Made by a program: the position numbers and the translations under genes | Notes under the pieces: generated by a model | What the model was told of the DNA's origin: nothing | Database searches by the model: none | What the model saw: only the letters and a program-made list of their open reading frames with translations | In this document: positions 45,735-53,945 of the stretch, in pieces | Numbering within the stretch: position 1 is the first letter of the stretch | How the letters are laid out: every line of letters starts with the position of its first letter | Source: Rhodanobacteraceae bacterium | GTDB taxonomy: Bacteria > Pseudomonadota > Gammaproteobacteria > Xanthomonadales > Rhodanobacteraceae | NCBI GenBank assembly: GCA_003142815.1 | Contig: PLNP01000049.1 | Span: 1-55,091 of the forward strand | Reading direction: 5' to 3' | Length of the DNA stretch: 55,091 bases

Positions 45735-46406
45735 GTGGGACAGCAGATCCAGCTCAACACCTCGCGCATGCAGTGCATCGGCGCCTACCTCGCGAAGCCG
45801 CAGGGCACGCCGAAAGGCGGCATCGTCGTCGTGCAGGAAATCTTCGGCGTCAACGGGCACATGCGCAGCGTCGCCGACCGCTTCGCCGAGCACGGCTACA
45901 CCGCGATCGCGCCGGCGTTCTTCGACCATGTCGAAAGCGGCGTCGAACTCGGCTACGACCGCGGCGGCTACGCCAAAGGCCGCGCGCTTGCCGGCGAAAT
46001 TTCTTTCGACCTCGCGATCGCCGACGTCGCCAGTGCCGCCGAAGCGATCGCATCGGCGGGACGCATCGGCTGCGTCGGCTATTGCTGGGGCGGCACCATC
46101 GCGTTTCTCGCCGCGACCCGCCTCGGCCTGCCCGCGGTCAGTTATTACGGCAGTCGCAACGTAAATTTTCTCGACGAGCCGGCCAAGGCACCGCTCCAAT
46201 TCCACTTCGGCGAGAAAGACACCTCGATCCCGCCCGAAGCCATCGCGAGGCACCGCGCTGCGCTACCCGATGCCGATATCCATACCTACGCGGCCGGGCA
46301 TGCGTTCGATCGCGAGATCGACTCCGCGGCGTATGAAGCCACCAGCGCGAAGCTCGCGTTCGAGCGTACCCTAGCCTTCTTCGACCGCCACCTCGCCGCC
46401 GGATGA
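45735..46406 (+). CDS. Dienelactone hydrolase family protein
   Basis: 223 residues, cytoplasmic alpha/beta hydrolase. The family start is QQIQL ... GAYLAKPQGTPKGGIVVVQEIFGVN, the nucleophile Cys is in IGCVGYCWGGTIAFLAA, Asp in FGEKDTSIP, and His in YAAGHAFDR. I chose GTG 45735 because it has AAGGGA 11 nt upstream and matches family N-termini. ATG 45678 and 45609 lie in frame but in non-conserved or repeat sequence. The first gene of a five-gene coupled run leading to the 5-oxoprolinase genes. Substrate unknown; these hydrolases act on lactones or small esters. Confidence 0.85.
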   Translation: MGQQIQLNTSRMQCIGAYLAKPQGTPKGGIVVVQEIFGVNGHMRSVADRFAEHGYTAIAPAFFDHVESGVELGYDRGGYAKGRALAGEISFDLAIADVASAAEAIASAGRIGCVGYCWGGTIAFLAATRLGLPAVSYYGSRNVNFLDEPAKAPLQFHFGEKDTSIPPEAIARHRAALPDADIHTYAAGHAFDREIDSAAYEATSAKLAFERTLAFFDRHLAAG

Positions 46407-46825
46407 GCACGCGATTTTCGCTGGATCCGCGTCTCGCTGCAGACACCCACGCCGTCGGCGAGCTGCCGTTGTCGCGCCTGTTATTGATGGACGATGCGCG
46501 CTTTCCCTGGCTGATCCTGGTGCCACGCATCGCCGGCGCGCGCGAGCTGCTCGACCTCGATGAAGCGGATCGGCGCAGCCTGCTGGCAGAATTGAGCGAC
46601 GTCGGCCGCGTCCTCGAAACACTGCTGCATCCGGACAAGCTCAACATCGCTGCGCTCGGCAACGTCGTGCCGCAGCTGCATGTGCACCTGATCGCGCGCT
46701 ACACCAGCGATGCGGCGTGGCCGCAACCGGTTTGGGGGCATGGCGAACGCATCGCCTATGACCCGGCCGCACGCAACGCGCGCATTGCCGAACTGCGCGA
46801 CGCGCTGAAATCCAACCTCGCGTGA
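46403..46825 (+). CDS. HIT-domain nucleotide-binding protein
   Basis: 140 residues. The histidine-triad segment is [20 protein letters not shown] (form Q-x-H-x-H, with the first His replaced by Gln, as in many relatives). The N-terminus [20 protein letters not shown] is typical for this HIT-like subgroup. Expected activity is hydrolysis of a nucleotide phosphoramidate or dinucleotide. It overlaps the hydrolase stop (ATGA), and its own stop overlaps pxpB. Confidence 0.88.
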   Translation: MSTRFSLDPRLAADTHAVGELPLSRLLLMDDARFPWLILVPRIAGARELLDLDEADRRSLLAELSDVGRVLETLLHPDKLNIAALGNVVPQLHVHLIARYTSDAAWPQPVWGHGERIAYDPAARNARIAELRDALKSNLA

Positions 46826-47553
46826 TGCAGGTGGCCGATGGCGAGCGCGCATTCGCCTTCGAGCCACTCGGCGAAACCGTGCTGCTCTTGCGATTCGGCG
46901 ATCGCGTCGATGCCAAACTCAACGCGCGCGTGCATGCCGCCGCCGCGATACTGCACGCAGCCGGCCTCCCCGGCATCGTCGATCTGGTTCCCGCGTTTGC
47001 GACGCTCGCCCTGATCTATGCGCCGGCGGTCTGGTCCGACGGCGACGGCGCGCCTTGGCAACACGTTGCTGCGGCGGTGCGCACGGTATTCGCGACACCG
47101 CCGCGGCACGACGCGGCACCCGCTGCGACGATCGAGATTCCGGTACGCTACGGCGGCGAAGACGGCCCCGACATCGAGGCCGTCGCCAGCCACTGCGGGC
47201 TGACCCGGGACGAGGTGATCACTCGCCACACGGCGGCCGATTATCGCGTCGCGATGCTCGGCTTCGCACCGGGATTCCCGTATCTGCTCGGCCTCGACCG
47301 CATGCTGCACACGCCGCGTCGCGCGAATCCGCGCACGCGCGTGCCGCGTGGCTCGGTCGCGATCGGTGGCGCGCAGACCGGCATCTATCCGTCCGAACTT
47401 CCTGGCGGCTGGCAGTTGCTCGGCCGAACGCCGCTGCTCCTGTTCGATCCGCAACGCGATCCGGTCTGTCTGCTCGTACCCGGCGATCATGTGCGATTTC
47501 GGGCAGTCGACGCCGCAGAATTCGCCGCACTCATGCAACGGCTCGCGCCATGA
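46825..47553 (+). CDS. pxpB: 5-oxoprolinase subunit PxpB (KipI family)
   Basis: 242 residues, family length. [20 protein letters not shown] at the N-terminus, CT_C_D-type core with [20 protein letters not shown] and [32 protein letters not shown]. Together with PxpC and PxpA it forms the ATP-dependent enzyme that opens 5-oxo-L-proline to glutamate. ATG 46825 overlaps the HIT stop codon (TGATG). A GTG one codon earlier is possible. Confidence 0.92.
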   Translation: MQVADGERAFAFEPLGETVLLLRFGDRVDAKLNARVHAAAAILHAAGLPGIVDLVPAFATLALIYAPAVWSDGDGAPWQHVAAAVRTVFATPPRHDAAPAATIEIPVRYGGEDGPDIEAVASHCGLTRDEVITRHTAADYRVAMLGFAPGFPYLLGLDRMLHTPRRANPRTRVPRGSVAIGGAQTGIYPSELPGGWQLLGRTPLLLFDPQRDPVCLLVPGDHVRFRAVDAAEFAALMQRLAP

Positions 47554-48539
47554 GCGTCACCGTCCTCAAACCAGGCCTGCTGACGACCGTGCAGGATCGC
47601 GGACGTCGCGGCTATGCGGCGCTCGGCGTCGGTGCTGCAGGCCCGATGGACGACGTCGCGTTCCGGCTCGCGAATGCGCTGGTGGGTAATGGTGACGACG
47701 CGGCCGCGCTCGAGCTCACTCTCGTCGGACCGCGCCTGCGCTTCGACACCGCGGCGACGATCGCGTTGACCGGTGCTGGATTCGCGGCGCAGATCGACGG
47801 CAGGTCGATCGGGGGTTGGCGAGCGATCGAGATCAGCGCGGGTGCGGTGCTCGATTGCGGCAGCACGCGGCGTGGCGCGCGCGGCTATCTCGCGGTTGCC
47901 GGCGGTTTCGCCGTCGAGCGCGTACTCGGCAGCGCGGCGACCGACGTGAATGCGCGCCTCGGTCCGTTCGGCGGACGAGCGTTGTGCGCAGGCGATCTTC
48001 TGAGTGCTCGCGACGCGACCACATCGAACGGCCCGCCGTCGCCCCTCTCCCGAGGGGAGAGGGGTTTCACGTGGTCACTCGACCCACGTCCGTGGTTTGA
48101 TCCCGATCCGCACCGCCCGGTCCGGCTGATCCGCGGCAGTCATTTCGATGCGCTCGATCGCGCATCGCGCGAGGCGTTGTTCGCTGCGCAATTCCGCATC
48201 GCGGCCGCTTCGAACCGTGTCGGTTTCCGCCTCGACGGTCCGCGTCTGGCTTTCGCGGAACCGTTGGAACTGGTCAGCGAACCGGTGGGATTCGGCACCG
48301 TGCAACTGCCGGCCGGCGGCCAGCCGATCGCGCTGCTGGCCGAACATCCGACCACCGGCGGCTACCCGCGCATCGGCCAGATCGCCGCGATCGACCTGCC
48401 ACGCTTAGCGCAACGGCGACCTGGCGATCCGGTACGCTTCGTCGAAATCGATCTCGACGATGCGCAAACGCGTTATCTTGCGCGCGAGCGCGAACTTGCG
48501 CGCCTGCTCGACGCGATTGCGATGCGACTCGCGACATGA
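47550..48539 (+). CDS. pxpC: 5-oxoprolinase subunit PxpC (KipA/biotin-dependent carboxyltransferase-like)
   Basis: 329 residues. [53 protein letters not shown], and at the C-terminal half [22 protein letters not shown] and [18 protein letters not shown] are family marks. Residues about 160-175 (SPLSRGERG) come from an in-frame R3 palindrome (48042-48064) and are not part of the family core. Coupled by ATGA to pxpB and to pxpA. Confidence 0.92.
   Translation: MSVTVLKPGLLTTVQDRGRRGYAALGVGAAGPMDDVAFRLANALVGNGDDAAALELTLVGPRLRFDTAATIALTGAGFAAQIDGRSIGGWRAIEISAGAVLDCGSTRRGARGYLAVAGGFAVERVLGSAATDVNARLGPFGGRALCAGDLLSARDATTSNGPPSPLSRGERGFTWSLDPRPWFDPDPHRPVRLIRGSHFDALDRASREALFAAQFRIAAASNRVGFRLDGPRLAFAEPLELVSEPVGFGTVQLPAGGQPIALLAEHPTTGGYPRIGQIAAIDLPRLAQRRPGDPVRFVEIDLDDAQTRYLARERELARLLDAIAMRLAT
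48042..48064. repeat. In-frame R3 palindrome inside pxpC
   Basis: CCCCTCTCCCGAGGGGAGAG + GGG, a near-perfect 10-bp inverted repeat, identical in core to the intergenic R3 copies. It adds residues in a surface-type loop between two conserved blocks. Confidence 0.8.
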
Positions 48540-49423
48540 CCCAGACCGATTTCACCACTGTTCACCCTGACGCTTCGACAAGCTCAGCGCAGGGTACGCT
48601 TCGCGTATCGAAGGGGGAACCCGCGACCATCGACCTCAATTGCGATATGGGCGAATCGTTCGGCGCGTGGACGATGGGCCAGGACGCCGAAGTTCTCGCG
48701 TATGTGAGCTCCGCGAACATCGCCTGCGGTTTCCATGCCGGCGATCCGGACACGATGCGGCGCACAGTCGGCCTCGCCGCGCGCGCCGGGGTGGCGATCG
48801 GCGCGCATGTGTCGCTGCCGGATCTGGTGGGCTTCGGCCGCCGCGAGATGCGCGTCAATGCCAGCGAAACTTACGCCTTGACCCTGTACCAGATCGGCGC
48901 ACTGGCGGGCTTCGTGCGCGCGGCCGGCGCACGCCTGCGTCACGTGAAGCCACACGGCGCGCTGTACAACATGGCCGCGCGCGATGCCGCGCTGGCCGAT
49001 GCGATCGCGCGCGCGGTGCGCGACTTCGACGCCACGCTGGTTCTTGTCGGCCTCGCCGCCAGCGAGTTGCCACGCGCCGGCGAACGCGTCGGCCTCGCAG
49101 TCGCGCACGAAGCGTTCGCGGACCGGCGCTACGAAAGCGATGGCTCACTGACCGCGCGCCGCGAACCCGGCGCGGTCATTGAGGATGTCGATGCCGCCGT
49201 CGCGCAGGCGCTCGCGATTGCGAACGGCCTTGGTGTGGCGACACGCCAGGGCGGCACGCTCTCGCTGCGTGCCGACACGATCTGCGTGCATGGCGATCGC
49301 GCGAATGCGGCGCTGTTCGCGCGCAGCTTGCGCGAGGCGCTCGAAGCCGCCAAGGTCCTCGTCGCCCCACTCGCATCGAAGCCCTCTCCCCCATCGCCTG
49401 CGATGGGGGAGAGGGTTGGGTGA
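48536..49423 (+). CDS. pxpA: 5-oxoprolinase subunit PxpA (LamB/YcsF family)
   Basis: 295 residues, about 40 more than usual. The family core starts at residue 32 (TIDLNCDMGESFGAW) and includes IACGFHAGDPDTMRRTVGLA, AHVSLPDLVGFGRREM, HVKPHGALYNM and TICVHGDRANA. Residues 8-29 (VHPDASTSSAQGTLRVSKGE) are encoded by an R2 palindrome inserted after the start, and the tail after VAPLAS is encoded by an R3 palindrome which also provides the stop. The start ATG overlaps the pxpC stop. Forms the PxpABC complex. Confidence 0.93.
   Translation: MTQTDFTTVHPDASTSSAQGTLRVSKGEPATIDLNCDMGESFGAWTMGQDAEVLAYVSSANIACGFHAGDPDTMRRTVGLAARAGVAIGAHVSLPDLVGFGRREMRVNASETYALTLYQIGALAGFVRAAGARLRHVKPHGALYNMAARDAALADAIARAVRDFDATLVLVGLAASELPRAGERVGLAVAHEAFADRRYESDGSLTARREPGAVIEDVDAAVAQALAIANGLGVATRQGGTLSLRADTICVHGDRANAALFARSLREALEAAKVLVAPLASKPSPPSPAMGERVG
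48558..48622. repeat. In-frame R2 palindrome at the start of pxpA
   Basis: Contains CTTCGACAAGCTCAGCGCAG and GGGTACGCTTCGCGTATCGA + AGGG, nearly the same 65 bp as the intergenic copy at 13222-13288. It encodes residues 8-29 of PxpA without a stop. Confidence 0.85.
49380..49423. repeat. R3 palindrome forming the 3' end of pxpA
   Basis: GCCCTCTCCCCCATCGC and its inverse GCGATGGGGGAGAGGG, followed by TTGGGTGA, whose TGA is the pxpA stop. Confidence 0.8.
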
Positions 49424-49514
49424 GGGGGCGAAGGTTCGTGTATAGCCAAGCGGTGCAGGCCAGAAAAGGCCAGCCAGACAAGCGTTGCGATTTTCCGCAG
49501 GCTCACTGTGTTGA

Positions 49515-49553
49515 AGCCCTCTCCACCAACAATGAATCTGTTGGGGGAGAGGG
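49515..49553. repeat. R3 palindromic repeat before DUF969
   Basis: GCCCTCTCCACCAACAATGA then ATCTGTTGGGGGAGAGGG. The gap 49424-49619 holds no gene; AAGGAAGA before the ATG at 49620 is the DUF969 ribosome site. Confidence 0.7.
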
Positions 49554-49619
49554 AATTCAGGTGTCCGGCAATGTCTTGGCCAGCGGGCGCAAACAGCCGA
49601 ACCGCAAGGAAGATCTCTG

Positions 49620-50333
49620 ATGAACTATTGGCCTCTACTCGGCGTCGCGGTGGTCGTCGCCGGATTTGTGCTGCGCAAAAATCCGGTGCTGGTCGTGGTC
49701 GTCGCCGGCGTCGTCAGCGGGATCGCGGTCGGCATGCCTATCGGCGATCTGCTCACGATGCTCGGCACCTCGTTCGTCGCCAATCGCGCGCTGCTGCTGA
49801 TGGTGTTGACGCTACCAGTGATCGGCGTGCTCGAACGCGCGGGCTTGCGCGAACGCGCGCGCGACTGGATCGCCGGGTTTCGCGGACTCACGCTGACGCG
49901 ATTCCTGGCGAGTTATCTCGGCCTGCGCCAGATCCTGTCGATGCTCGGCCTGACCAACGTCGCCGGGCACGCGCAAACCGTGCGTCCGCTGGTCGCGCCG
50001 ATGAGCGAAGCCGCCGCCGAACGCAGTGCAGGCGCGCTCAGCGGTGCGGAGCGTGACCAAGTCCGCGCGATGGCCGCCGCTACCGACAATATCGGCTTGT
50101 TTTTCGGTGAGGACGTCTTCATCGCGCTCGGTGCGGTACTGCTTATCCAAGCCTTCTACGCGCAGAACGGCATCCAGCTCGAACCGCTGGCCATCGCGCT
50201 GTGGGCGTTGCCGACCGCGATCGCCGCATTCGTGATCCACGTGCTGAGGCTGCATCGGTTCCAGCGCACCCTGGAGCGCCGCGTGCGCAAACGACTCAGC
50301 AGCGAAGTCGAGCGGGCCGATGCTGAAGATTGA
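49620..50333 (+). CDS. DUF969 membrane protein, candidate 5-oxoproline permease half
   Basis: 237 residues with about five to six membrane helices (LLGVAVVVAGFVL, VLVVVVAGVVSGIAVG, ALLLMVLTLPVIGVL) and a conserved cytoplasmic stretch LGLRQILSMLGLTNVAGHAQ and FGEDVFIALGAVLLIQAF. DUF969 and DUF979 genes always come as pairs and are often beside pcp and 5-oxoprolinase genes, from which a transporter for pyroglutamate or pyroglutamyl peptides has been inferred. It overlaps the next gene by 14 bp. Confidence 0.88.
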   Translation: MNYWPLLGVAVVVAGFVLRKNPVLVVVVAGVVSGIAVGMPIGDLLTMLGTSFVANRALLLMVLTLPVIGVLERAGLRERARDWIAGFRGLTLTRFLASYLGLRQILSMLGLTNVAGHAQTVRPLVAPMSEAAAERSAGALSGAERDQVRAMAAATDNIGLFFGEDVFIALGAVLLIQAFYAQNGIQLEPLAIALWALPTAIAAFVIHVLRLHRFQRTLERRVRKRLSSEVERADAED

Positions 50334-51291
50334 AACCATCTACTGGTTGCTCGGCGCGTTCCTGCTGTTCGCTGCGGCGCTGAACTTGCGTGAACGACGC
50401 TTCGCGATGGCGGCTTTCTGGGCGATCCTGGCCTGCGCGTTCCTGTTCGGCGACGCCATCCTCGCGGCATTGGCGCACGGGTCGCACTGGCCCGCACAGG
50501 CGATGGGCATCGGCGTGCTCGCGCTGGGTGTGATGGCGGCGCGCGTCGGCATGCGCGCATCCACCGATGATGTCGAAGCGATCGCGGCGCGACGTGCCGA
50601 CGCGAGCCGACTCGGCAACCGACTGTTCTGGCCGGCGCTGGCGATTCCGCTGGTCACCCTCGTGCTGGTGCTCGGCGCCAACACCCTGCACTGGAACGCA
50701 ACGCCGTTGATCGAAACCGCTCACGGCACTCTCGTCGCACTCGGTATCGCGTGCGTGGTCGCGTTCATCGCCGCGTTGCGGGTGACGCGCGTGCCGTTCG
50801 TGGCCGGACTCGGCGAAGGCCGTCGCCTGCTCGACACACTCAGCTGGGCCGTGCTCCTGCCGATGTTGCTGGCGACGCTCGGCAGCGTGTTTGCCGCGAC
50901 CGGCGTCGGCGATGCGATCGCGGGGCTGGTCAGTGCGGTGATCCCGACCGACAGCCCGCTTGCCTGTCTCACCGCGTTCGTACTCGGCATGGTGTTGTTC
51001 ACCGTGATCATGGGCAACGCATTCGCGGCATTCCCGGTATTGATGGCCGGCATCGGCCTGCCGCTGCTGGTGCTGCGCCACGGCGCCCATCCCGCCGTGC
51101 TCGGTTCGCTCGGCATGCTGACCGGCTACTGCGGTACGCTGCTGACGCCGATGGCGGCGAACTTCAACATCGTGCCCGCGGTGTTGCTGGAGCTACCGGA
51201 TCAATACGGTGTGATCCGCGCGCAGATGCCGACCGCGTTCGCGCTCCTCGCCGTGAACTTTCTGTTGATGTGGCTGCTGGTGTTCCGCTAG
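50320..51291 (+). CDS. DUF979 membrane protein, partner of DUF969
   Basis: 323 residues, about ten membrane helices (YWLLGAFLLFAAALNL, MAAFWAILACAFLFGDAILA, ACVVAFIAALRV, GMVLFTVIMGNAFAAFPVLM, MPTAFALLAVNFLLMWLLVF). The C-terminal GMLTGYCGTLLTPMAANFNI is typical. It overlaps DUF969, so both should be made in equal amounts. The TAG stop lies in the CTAG flank of a MITE at 51288. Confidence 0.88.
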   Translation: MLKIETIYWLLGAFLLFAAALNLRERRFAMAAFWAILACAFLFGDAILAALAHGSHWPAQAMGIGVLALGVMAARVGMRASTDDVEAIAARRADASRLGNRLFWPALAIPLVTLVLVLGANTLHWNATPLIETAHGTLVALGIACVVAFIAALRVTRVPFVAGLGEGRRLLDTLSWAVLLPMLLATLGSVFAATGVGDAIAGLVSAVIPTDSPLACLTAFVLGMVLFTVIMGNAFAAFPVLMAGIGLPLLVLRHGAHPAVLGSLGMLTGYCGTLLTPMAANFNIVPAVLLELPDQYGVIRAQMPTAFALLAVNFLLMWLLVFR

Positions 51292-51445
51292 CAGGGTGCT
51301 GAAAAACCCCTTCGAAACGAAAATGGTGCGTAAAATGACGCAATGTGTACTTTGTAGCGTCAATAGAAACAGCCACTTACGACGCACAGATTTCTGGATG
51401 ACTACGCAAAAACACGCTTGCGGGGGTTTTTCAGCACCCTGCTAG
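51288..51445. mobile_element. MITE-like element with CTAG target duplication
   Basis: TIRs GCAGGGTGCTGAAAAACCCC and GGGGTTTTTCAGCACCCTGC (perfect 20 bp) enclose 150 bp of lower-GC DNA without coding potential, with CTAG on both sides. A YTAR-type 4-bp duplication is usual for IS5-subgroup elements, so it is probably an IS5-derived non-autonomous element. Confidence 0.8.
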
Positions 51446-51493
51446 GGAACATCTGAATAATCCTTTGCTCGTCATTCCTGCAAAAGCATATCC

Positions 51494-51608
51494 TCAGCTC
51501 GTCATCCCGGCGAAAGCCGGGATCCAGCGTCTTGGCAGCCTGTCGAAGTAACTGGATGACCAGCTTCGCTGTTGTGAAGCGCCTCCGGCTTTCGCCGGAA
51601 TGACGAAC
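51494..51608. repeat. REP-like repeat (GTCATCCCGGCGAAAGCCGG)
   Basis: Ends CTCGTCATCCCGGCGAAAGC at the left and CTTTCGCCGGAATGACGAAC at the right, in inverted orientation. This is the widely found GTCATCCCGGCGAAAGCCGGGATCC type. It stands between the MITE and pcp. Confidence 0.75.
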
Positions 51609-51682
51609 AAATCAGGCATTCCATGGCTCTCCTTACTGCAACAGGAGCGCTGCGGTGAAATAAGCAAACCGAGACAACATCC

Positions 51683-52342
51683 ATGACCACGCAAGCAAAA
51701 ACGATCCTGCTCACAGGATTCGAACCCTTCGGCGGCGAGCGCATCAACCCTTCGCAGGAAATCGTGCGCGCGCTCGACGGCGAAATCATCACCGGACATC
51801 GCGTCGTCGGCGCAATCCTGCCGGTCGCGTTTGCGACAACCCTGCCGATGCTCGAAGACCTGCTCGACACGCATCGACCGACGCTGGTGCTCGCTCTCGG
51901 ACAGGCCGGCGGACGCAGCGAGATTTCGCTGGAACGCGTCGCGGTCAATTTGATCGATGCACGCATCGCCGACAACGAAGGTCTGCAACCGATCGACGAA
52001 ACGATCATCGCCGAGGCACCCGGTGCGTATTTTTCGACGTTGCCGATCAAGGCGATCGAGGCGCGCCTGCGCGCGCTCGGCATTCCGGTCGCGCCGTCGC
52101 TGAGCGCCGGCAGCTTCGTCTGCAACCAGGTGTTCTTCGGGCTCGCCCATCTGCTCGCGACGCAGCACGCAGGCGTGCGTGGCGGCTTCATGCACGTGCC
52201 GTGGCTGCCGGAACAGGCCGCACACCACAGCGGCCAGGCGAGCATGGCCTTGGCAACGATGATCGTCGGCGTGCGCGCCGCACTCGAATGCGTGATCGCG
52301 ACGCGGCGCGATCTGCGTGTCGCGGGTGGCACGATCGCTTGA
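51683..52342 (+). CDS. pcp: Pyroglutamyl-peptidase I
   Basis: Cysteine peptidase removing N-terminal pyroglutamate from peptides. 219 residues. Catalytic Glu 84 (EISLERVAVN), Cys 147 (AGSFVCNQVFF) and His 171 (GFMHVPWLPEQ) are all present; N-terminus ILLTGFEPFGGERINPS. It would supply 5-oxoproline to the PxpABC enzyme encoded just upstream. A MITE and a REP repeat (391 bp) separate it from DUF979, so it may have its own promoter. Confidence 0.96.
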   Translation: MTTQAKTILLTGFEPFGGERINPSQEIVRALDGEIITGHRVVGAILPVAFATTLPMLEDLLDTHRPTLVLALGQAGGRSEISLERVAVNLIDARIADNEGLQPIDETIIAEAPGAYFSTLPIKAIEARLRALGIPVAPSLSAGSFVCNQVFFGLAHLLATQHAGVRGGFMHVPWLPEQAAHHSGQASMALATMIVGVRAALECVIATRRDLRVAGGTIA

Positions 52343-52382
52343 GGTTTGGGCGATATCGGTCATCCCCCCAACACTTAGCACT

Positions 52383-52422
52383 GGCATATACCTTGATAGT
52401 GCTCAAGTCACAGGCATATACT
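52383..52422 (+). promoter_or_regulatory. vapBC promoter and candidate operator
   Basis: TTGATA (52393-52398), 18-bp spacer, TATACT (52417-52422). The direct repeat GGCATATACC / GGCATATACT (52383 and 52413, 30 bp apart) frames it, a likely binding site for the VapBC complex. Confidence 0.55.
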
Positions 52423-52449
52423 CTGGTATCTATCACTCCAAGTGTGCCC

Positions 52450-52707
52450 ATGAGTCAGGTCGCCAAACTGTTCAGCAACGGTCGCAGCCAGGCGGTTCGA
52501 TTGCCAGCCGCCTATCGCTTCGACACCAAGGAAGTGTTTATCCGGCAGGACGCGGAAACCGGAGACGTGATCCTGTCGCGCAAACCGGCGACGTGGGACG
52601 ACTTCTTCGCCGCGCTCAAAGGCGTGCATGTGCCGGCCGGCTTCCTCGGCAAGAACGAACGCAAGCAGGTAACGCAGGATCGCGACCCCTTCAAGGGGAT
52701 GGCGTGA
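52450..52707 (+). CDS. vapB: VapB-type antitoxin (AbrB/SpoVT fold)
   Basis: 85 residues. The N-terminal swapped-hairpin DNA-binding domain reads AKLFSNGRSQAVRLPAAYRF ... VFIRQDAETGDVILSRKP; the C-terminal half (WDDFFAALKGVHVPAGFLG) should wrap the toxin. Stop TGA is directly followed by the vapC ATG. Confidence 0.92.
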   Translation: MSQVAKLFSNGRSQAVRLPAAYRFDTKEVFIRQDAETGDVILSRKPATWDDFFAALKGVHVPAGFLGKNERKQVTQDRDPFKGMA

Positions 52708-53106
52708 ATGACGCGCTACATGCTTGATACCAACACAGTCAGTTATTTGATCAAGGGCCACCCAGCCGTTGCGCGACGCGTGGTGGCCGTGCCGATGACG
52801 TCGCTATGTATTTCGTCCATCACCGCCGGCGAGTTGCTTTTCGGGCTGGCGAAACGCCCTGCTGCAAAGCAGCTTCATGCGGTTGTGAGGGGATTCTTGC
52901 TGCGCGTCGATGTGCTGCCATGGAATGGCGCCACGGCGGAGCGTTACGCGACGATTCGAGCTGGCATGGAACGGCAAGGCAAATCACTCGGACCGCTCGA
53001 CCTGCTGATTGCTGCGCACGCCTCGGACGTCGGCGCCGCGCTGGTGACGAATGACCGCGCTTTCGGCAGGATCGCCGGATTGCAGGTTGAGGACTGGACA
53101 ATCTGA
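52708..53106 (+). CDS. vapC: VapC-type PIN-domain toxin ribonuclease
   Basis: 132 residues. Acidic metal-binding residues Asp 7 (MLDTNTVSYL), Glu 42 (ITAGELLFGL), Asp 98 (GPLDLLIAAHA) and Asp 116 (VTNDRAFGR) are all present, so it should be active. Likely cleaves tRNA or rRNA in the absence of VapB. It lies beside integron remnants and may have arrived with them. Confidence 0.94.
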   Translation: MTRYMLDTNTVSYLIKGHPAVARRVVAVPMTSLCISSITAGELLFGLAKRPAAKQLHAVVRGFLLRVDVLPWNGATAERYATIRAGMERQGKSLGPLDLLIAAHASDVGAALVTNDRAFGRIAGLQVEDWTI

Positions 53107-53233
53107 AAAGCAGGACGCGGCGGATTCAAACAGATAATTCCTGCGCCCCCTTTTCCCCGCGGTCCCGAACATACCGGCGCGCGCAGGCGGCGGCGACATG
53201 AGTATTCAGAAAAAATGAACCTGACCCTGAAGT

Positions 53234-53459
53234 TTCCCAGCGTCGACAGGAAGCGCTCGACTTCTGCGCCACCCCTGTCGCGCGGATGCCGCCTGCCGCT
53301 CGCGAGGATGAACCGGCGCATCCACTGCAGATAGATGCGCTCAGTGCTCAGACTGTAGTGTTTGAGCCGTAGACGTCGGCGAACTTCGTCGAACAGACGG
53401 GGTTGCGGCGTGGTATTGCTTCGAGGTGTTATCGCCGCGGATTCGGGGTGATAAGTCAT
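53234..53459 (-). pseudogene. intI: Truncated integron-type tyrosine integrase (N-terminal 75 residues)
   Basis: From ATG 53459 it reads PRLFDEVRRRLRLKHYSLST followed by ERIYLQWMRRFI and HPRDRGGAEVERFLSTL, the SAM-like N-terminal domain of IntI-family recombinases. The similarity breaks after STLG and the catalytic domain is missing. The frame stays open to 52944, but only as shadow of vapC. It is oriented away from the cassette-like gene at 53626, as in integrons. Confidence 0.75.
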
Positions 53460-53624
53460 ATCGGCACGCTTTCGTTGGATAGCGCACCAGACTGCCCCAG
53501 CGGCGCAGGCGCCGGAGTGGGATAAGTTCGTGTTCTGCTGTAGGATTTTGCCTTGACCGGCCGCTGGCGGCGCGCGCAGGATAAGACTTATCGCCCCGGA
53601 TCCGGGGTCTATTTGTAGTTAGGC
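53460..53624. other. Candidate attI region ending in a GTTAGGC core
   Basis: 165 bp between the divergent intI fragment and the lipoprotein gene, ending with GTTAGGC (53618-53624), which fits the GTTRRRY core of integron recombination sites, two bases before the ATG. Three GATAAG strings (53445-53455, 53520-53526, 53580-53586) may be integrase-binding repeats. Inferred from layout and core only. Confidence 0.45.
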
Positions 53625-53625
53625 C

Positions 53626-53937
53626 ATGCTAAAGCGTGCTACAAAATTTGCGGGCCTTGTTCTTCTCCTTGGCTGCGCCGGCTGCGCAGCACCGACGCAC
53701 AATCTAGCCGTCCAAACGTGCGAGCCGTCTGTTGGGTATCTGGAACTCTATAGCGAGCTCGCCAAGACCCCGTATTTTGCAAACGGCGTCCCACCGCCGG
53801 GACACGTAATGCGTATAGACAAAGACAGCTGCGGTTACACAATTGCTGTCGGTCGCAACTCTCCGGACGAGTTCGGGGGTCGAACATATCGCACTGACAG
53901 CGCGGGGCACATCACTTCCATCCAAGACTCCTACTAG
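53626..53937 (+). CDS. Small lipoprotein, cassette-like gene
   Basis: 103 residues. Signal sequence ATKFAGLVLLLGC with Cys 17 as the likely lipid site (Cys 20 is possible). The mature part has two further Cys (VQTCEPS and KDSCGYTIAVG), so a disulfide is likely. No family is recognised. The ATG comes one base after a GTTAGGC core, and a GCCTAAC core follows 8 bp after the stop codon, the arrangement of an integron gene cassette. GC is lower than that of the core genes. Confidence 0.7.
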   Translation: MLKRATKFAGLVLLLGCAGCAAPTHNLAVQTCEPSVGYLELYSELAKTPYFANGVPPPGHVMRIDKDSCGYTIAVGRNSPDEFGGRTYRTDSAGHITSIQDSY

Positions 53938-53945
53938 CAGCATTG

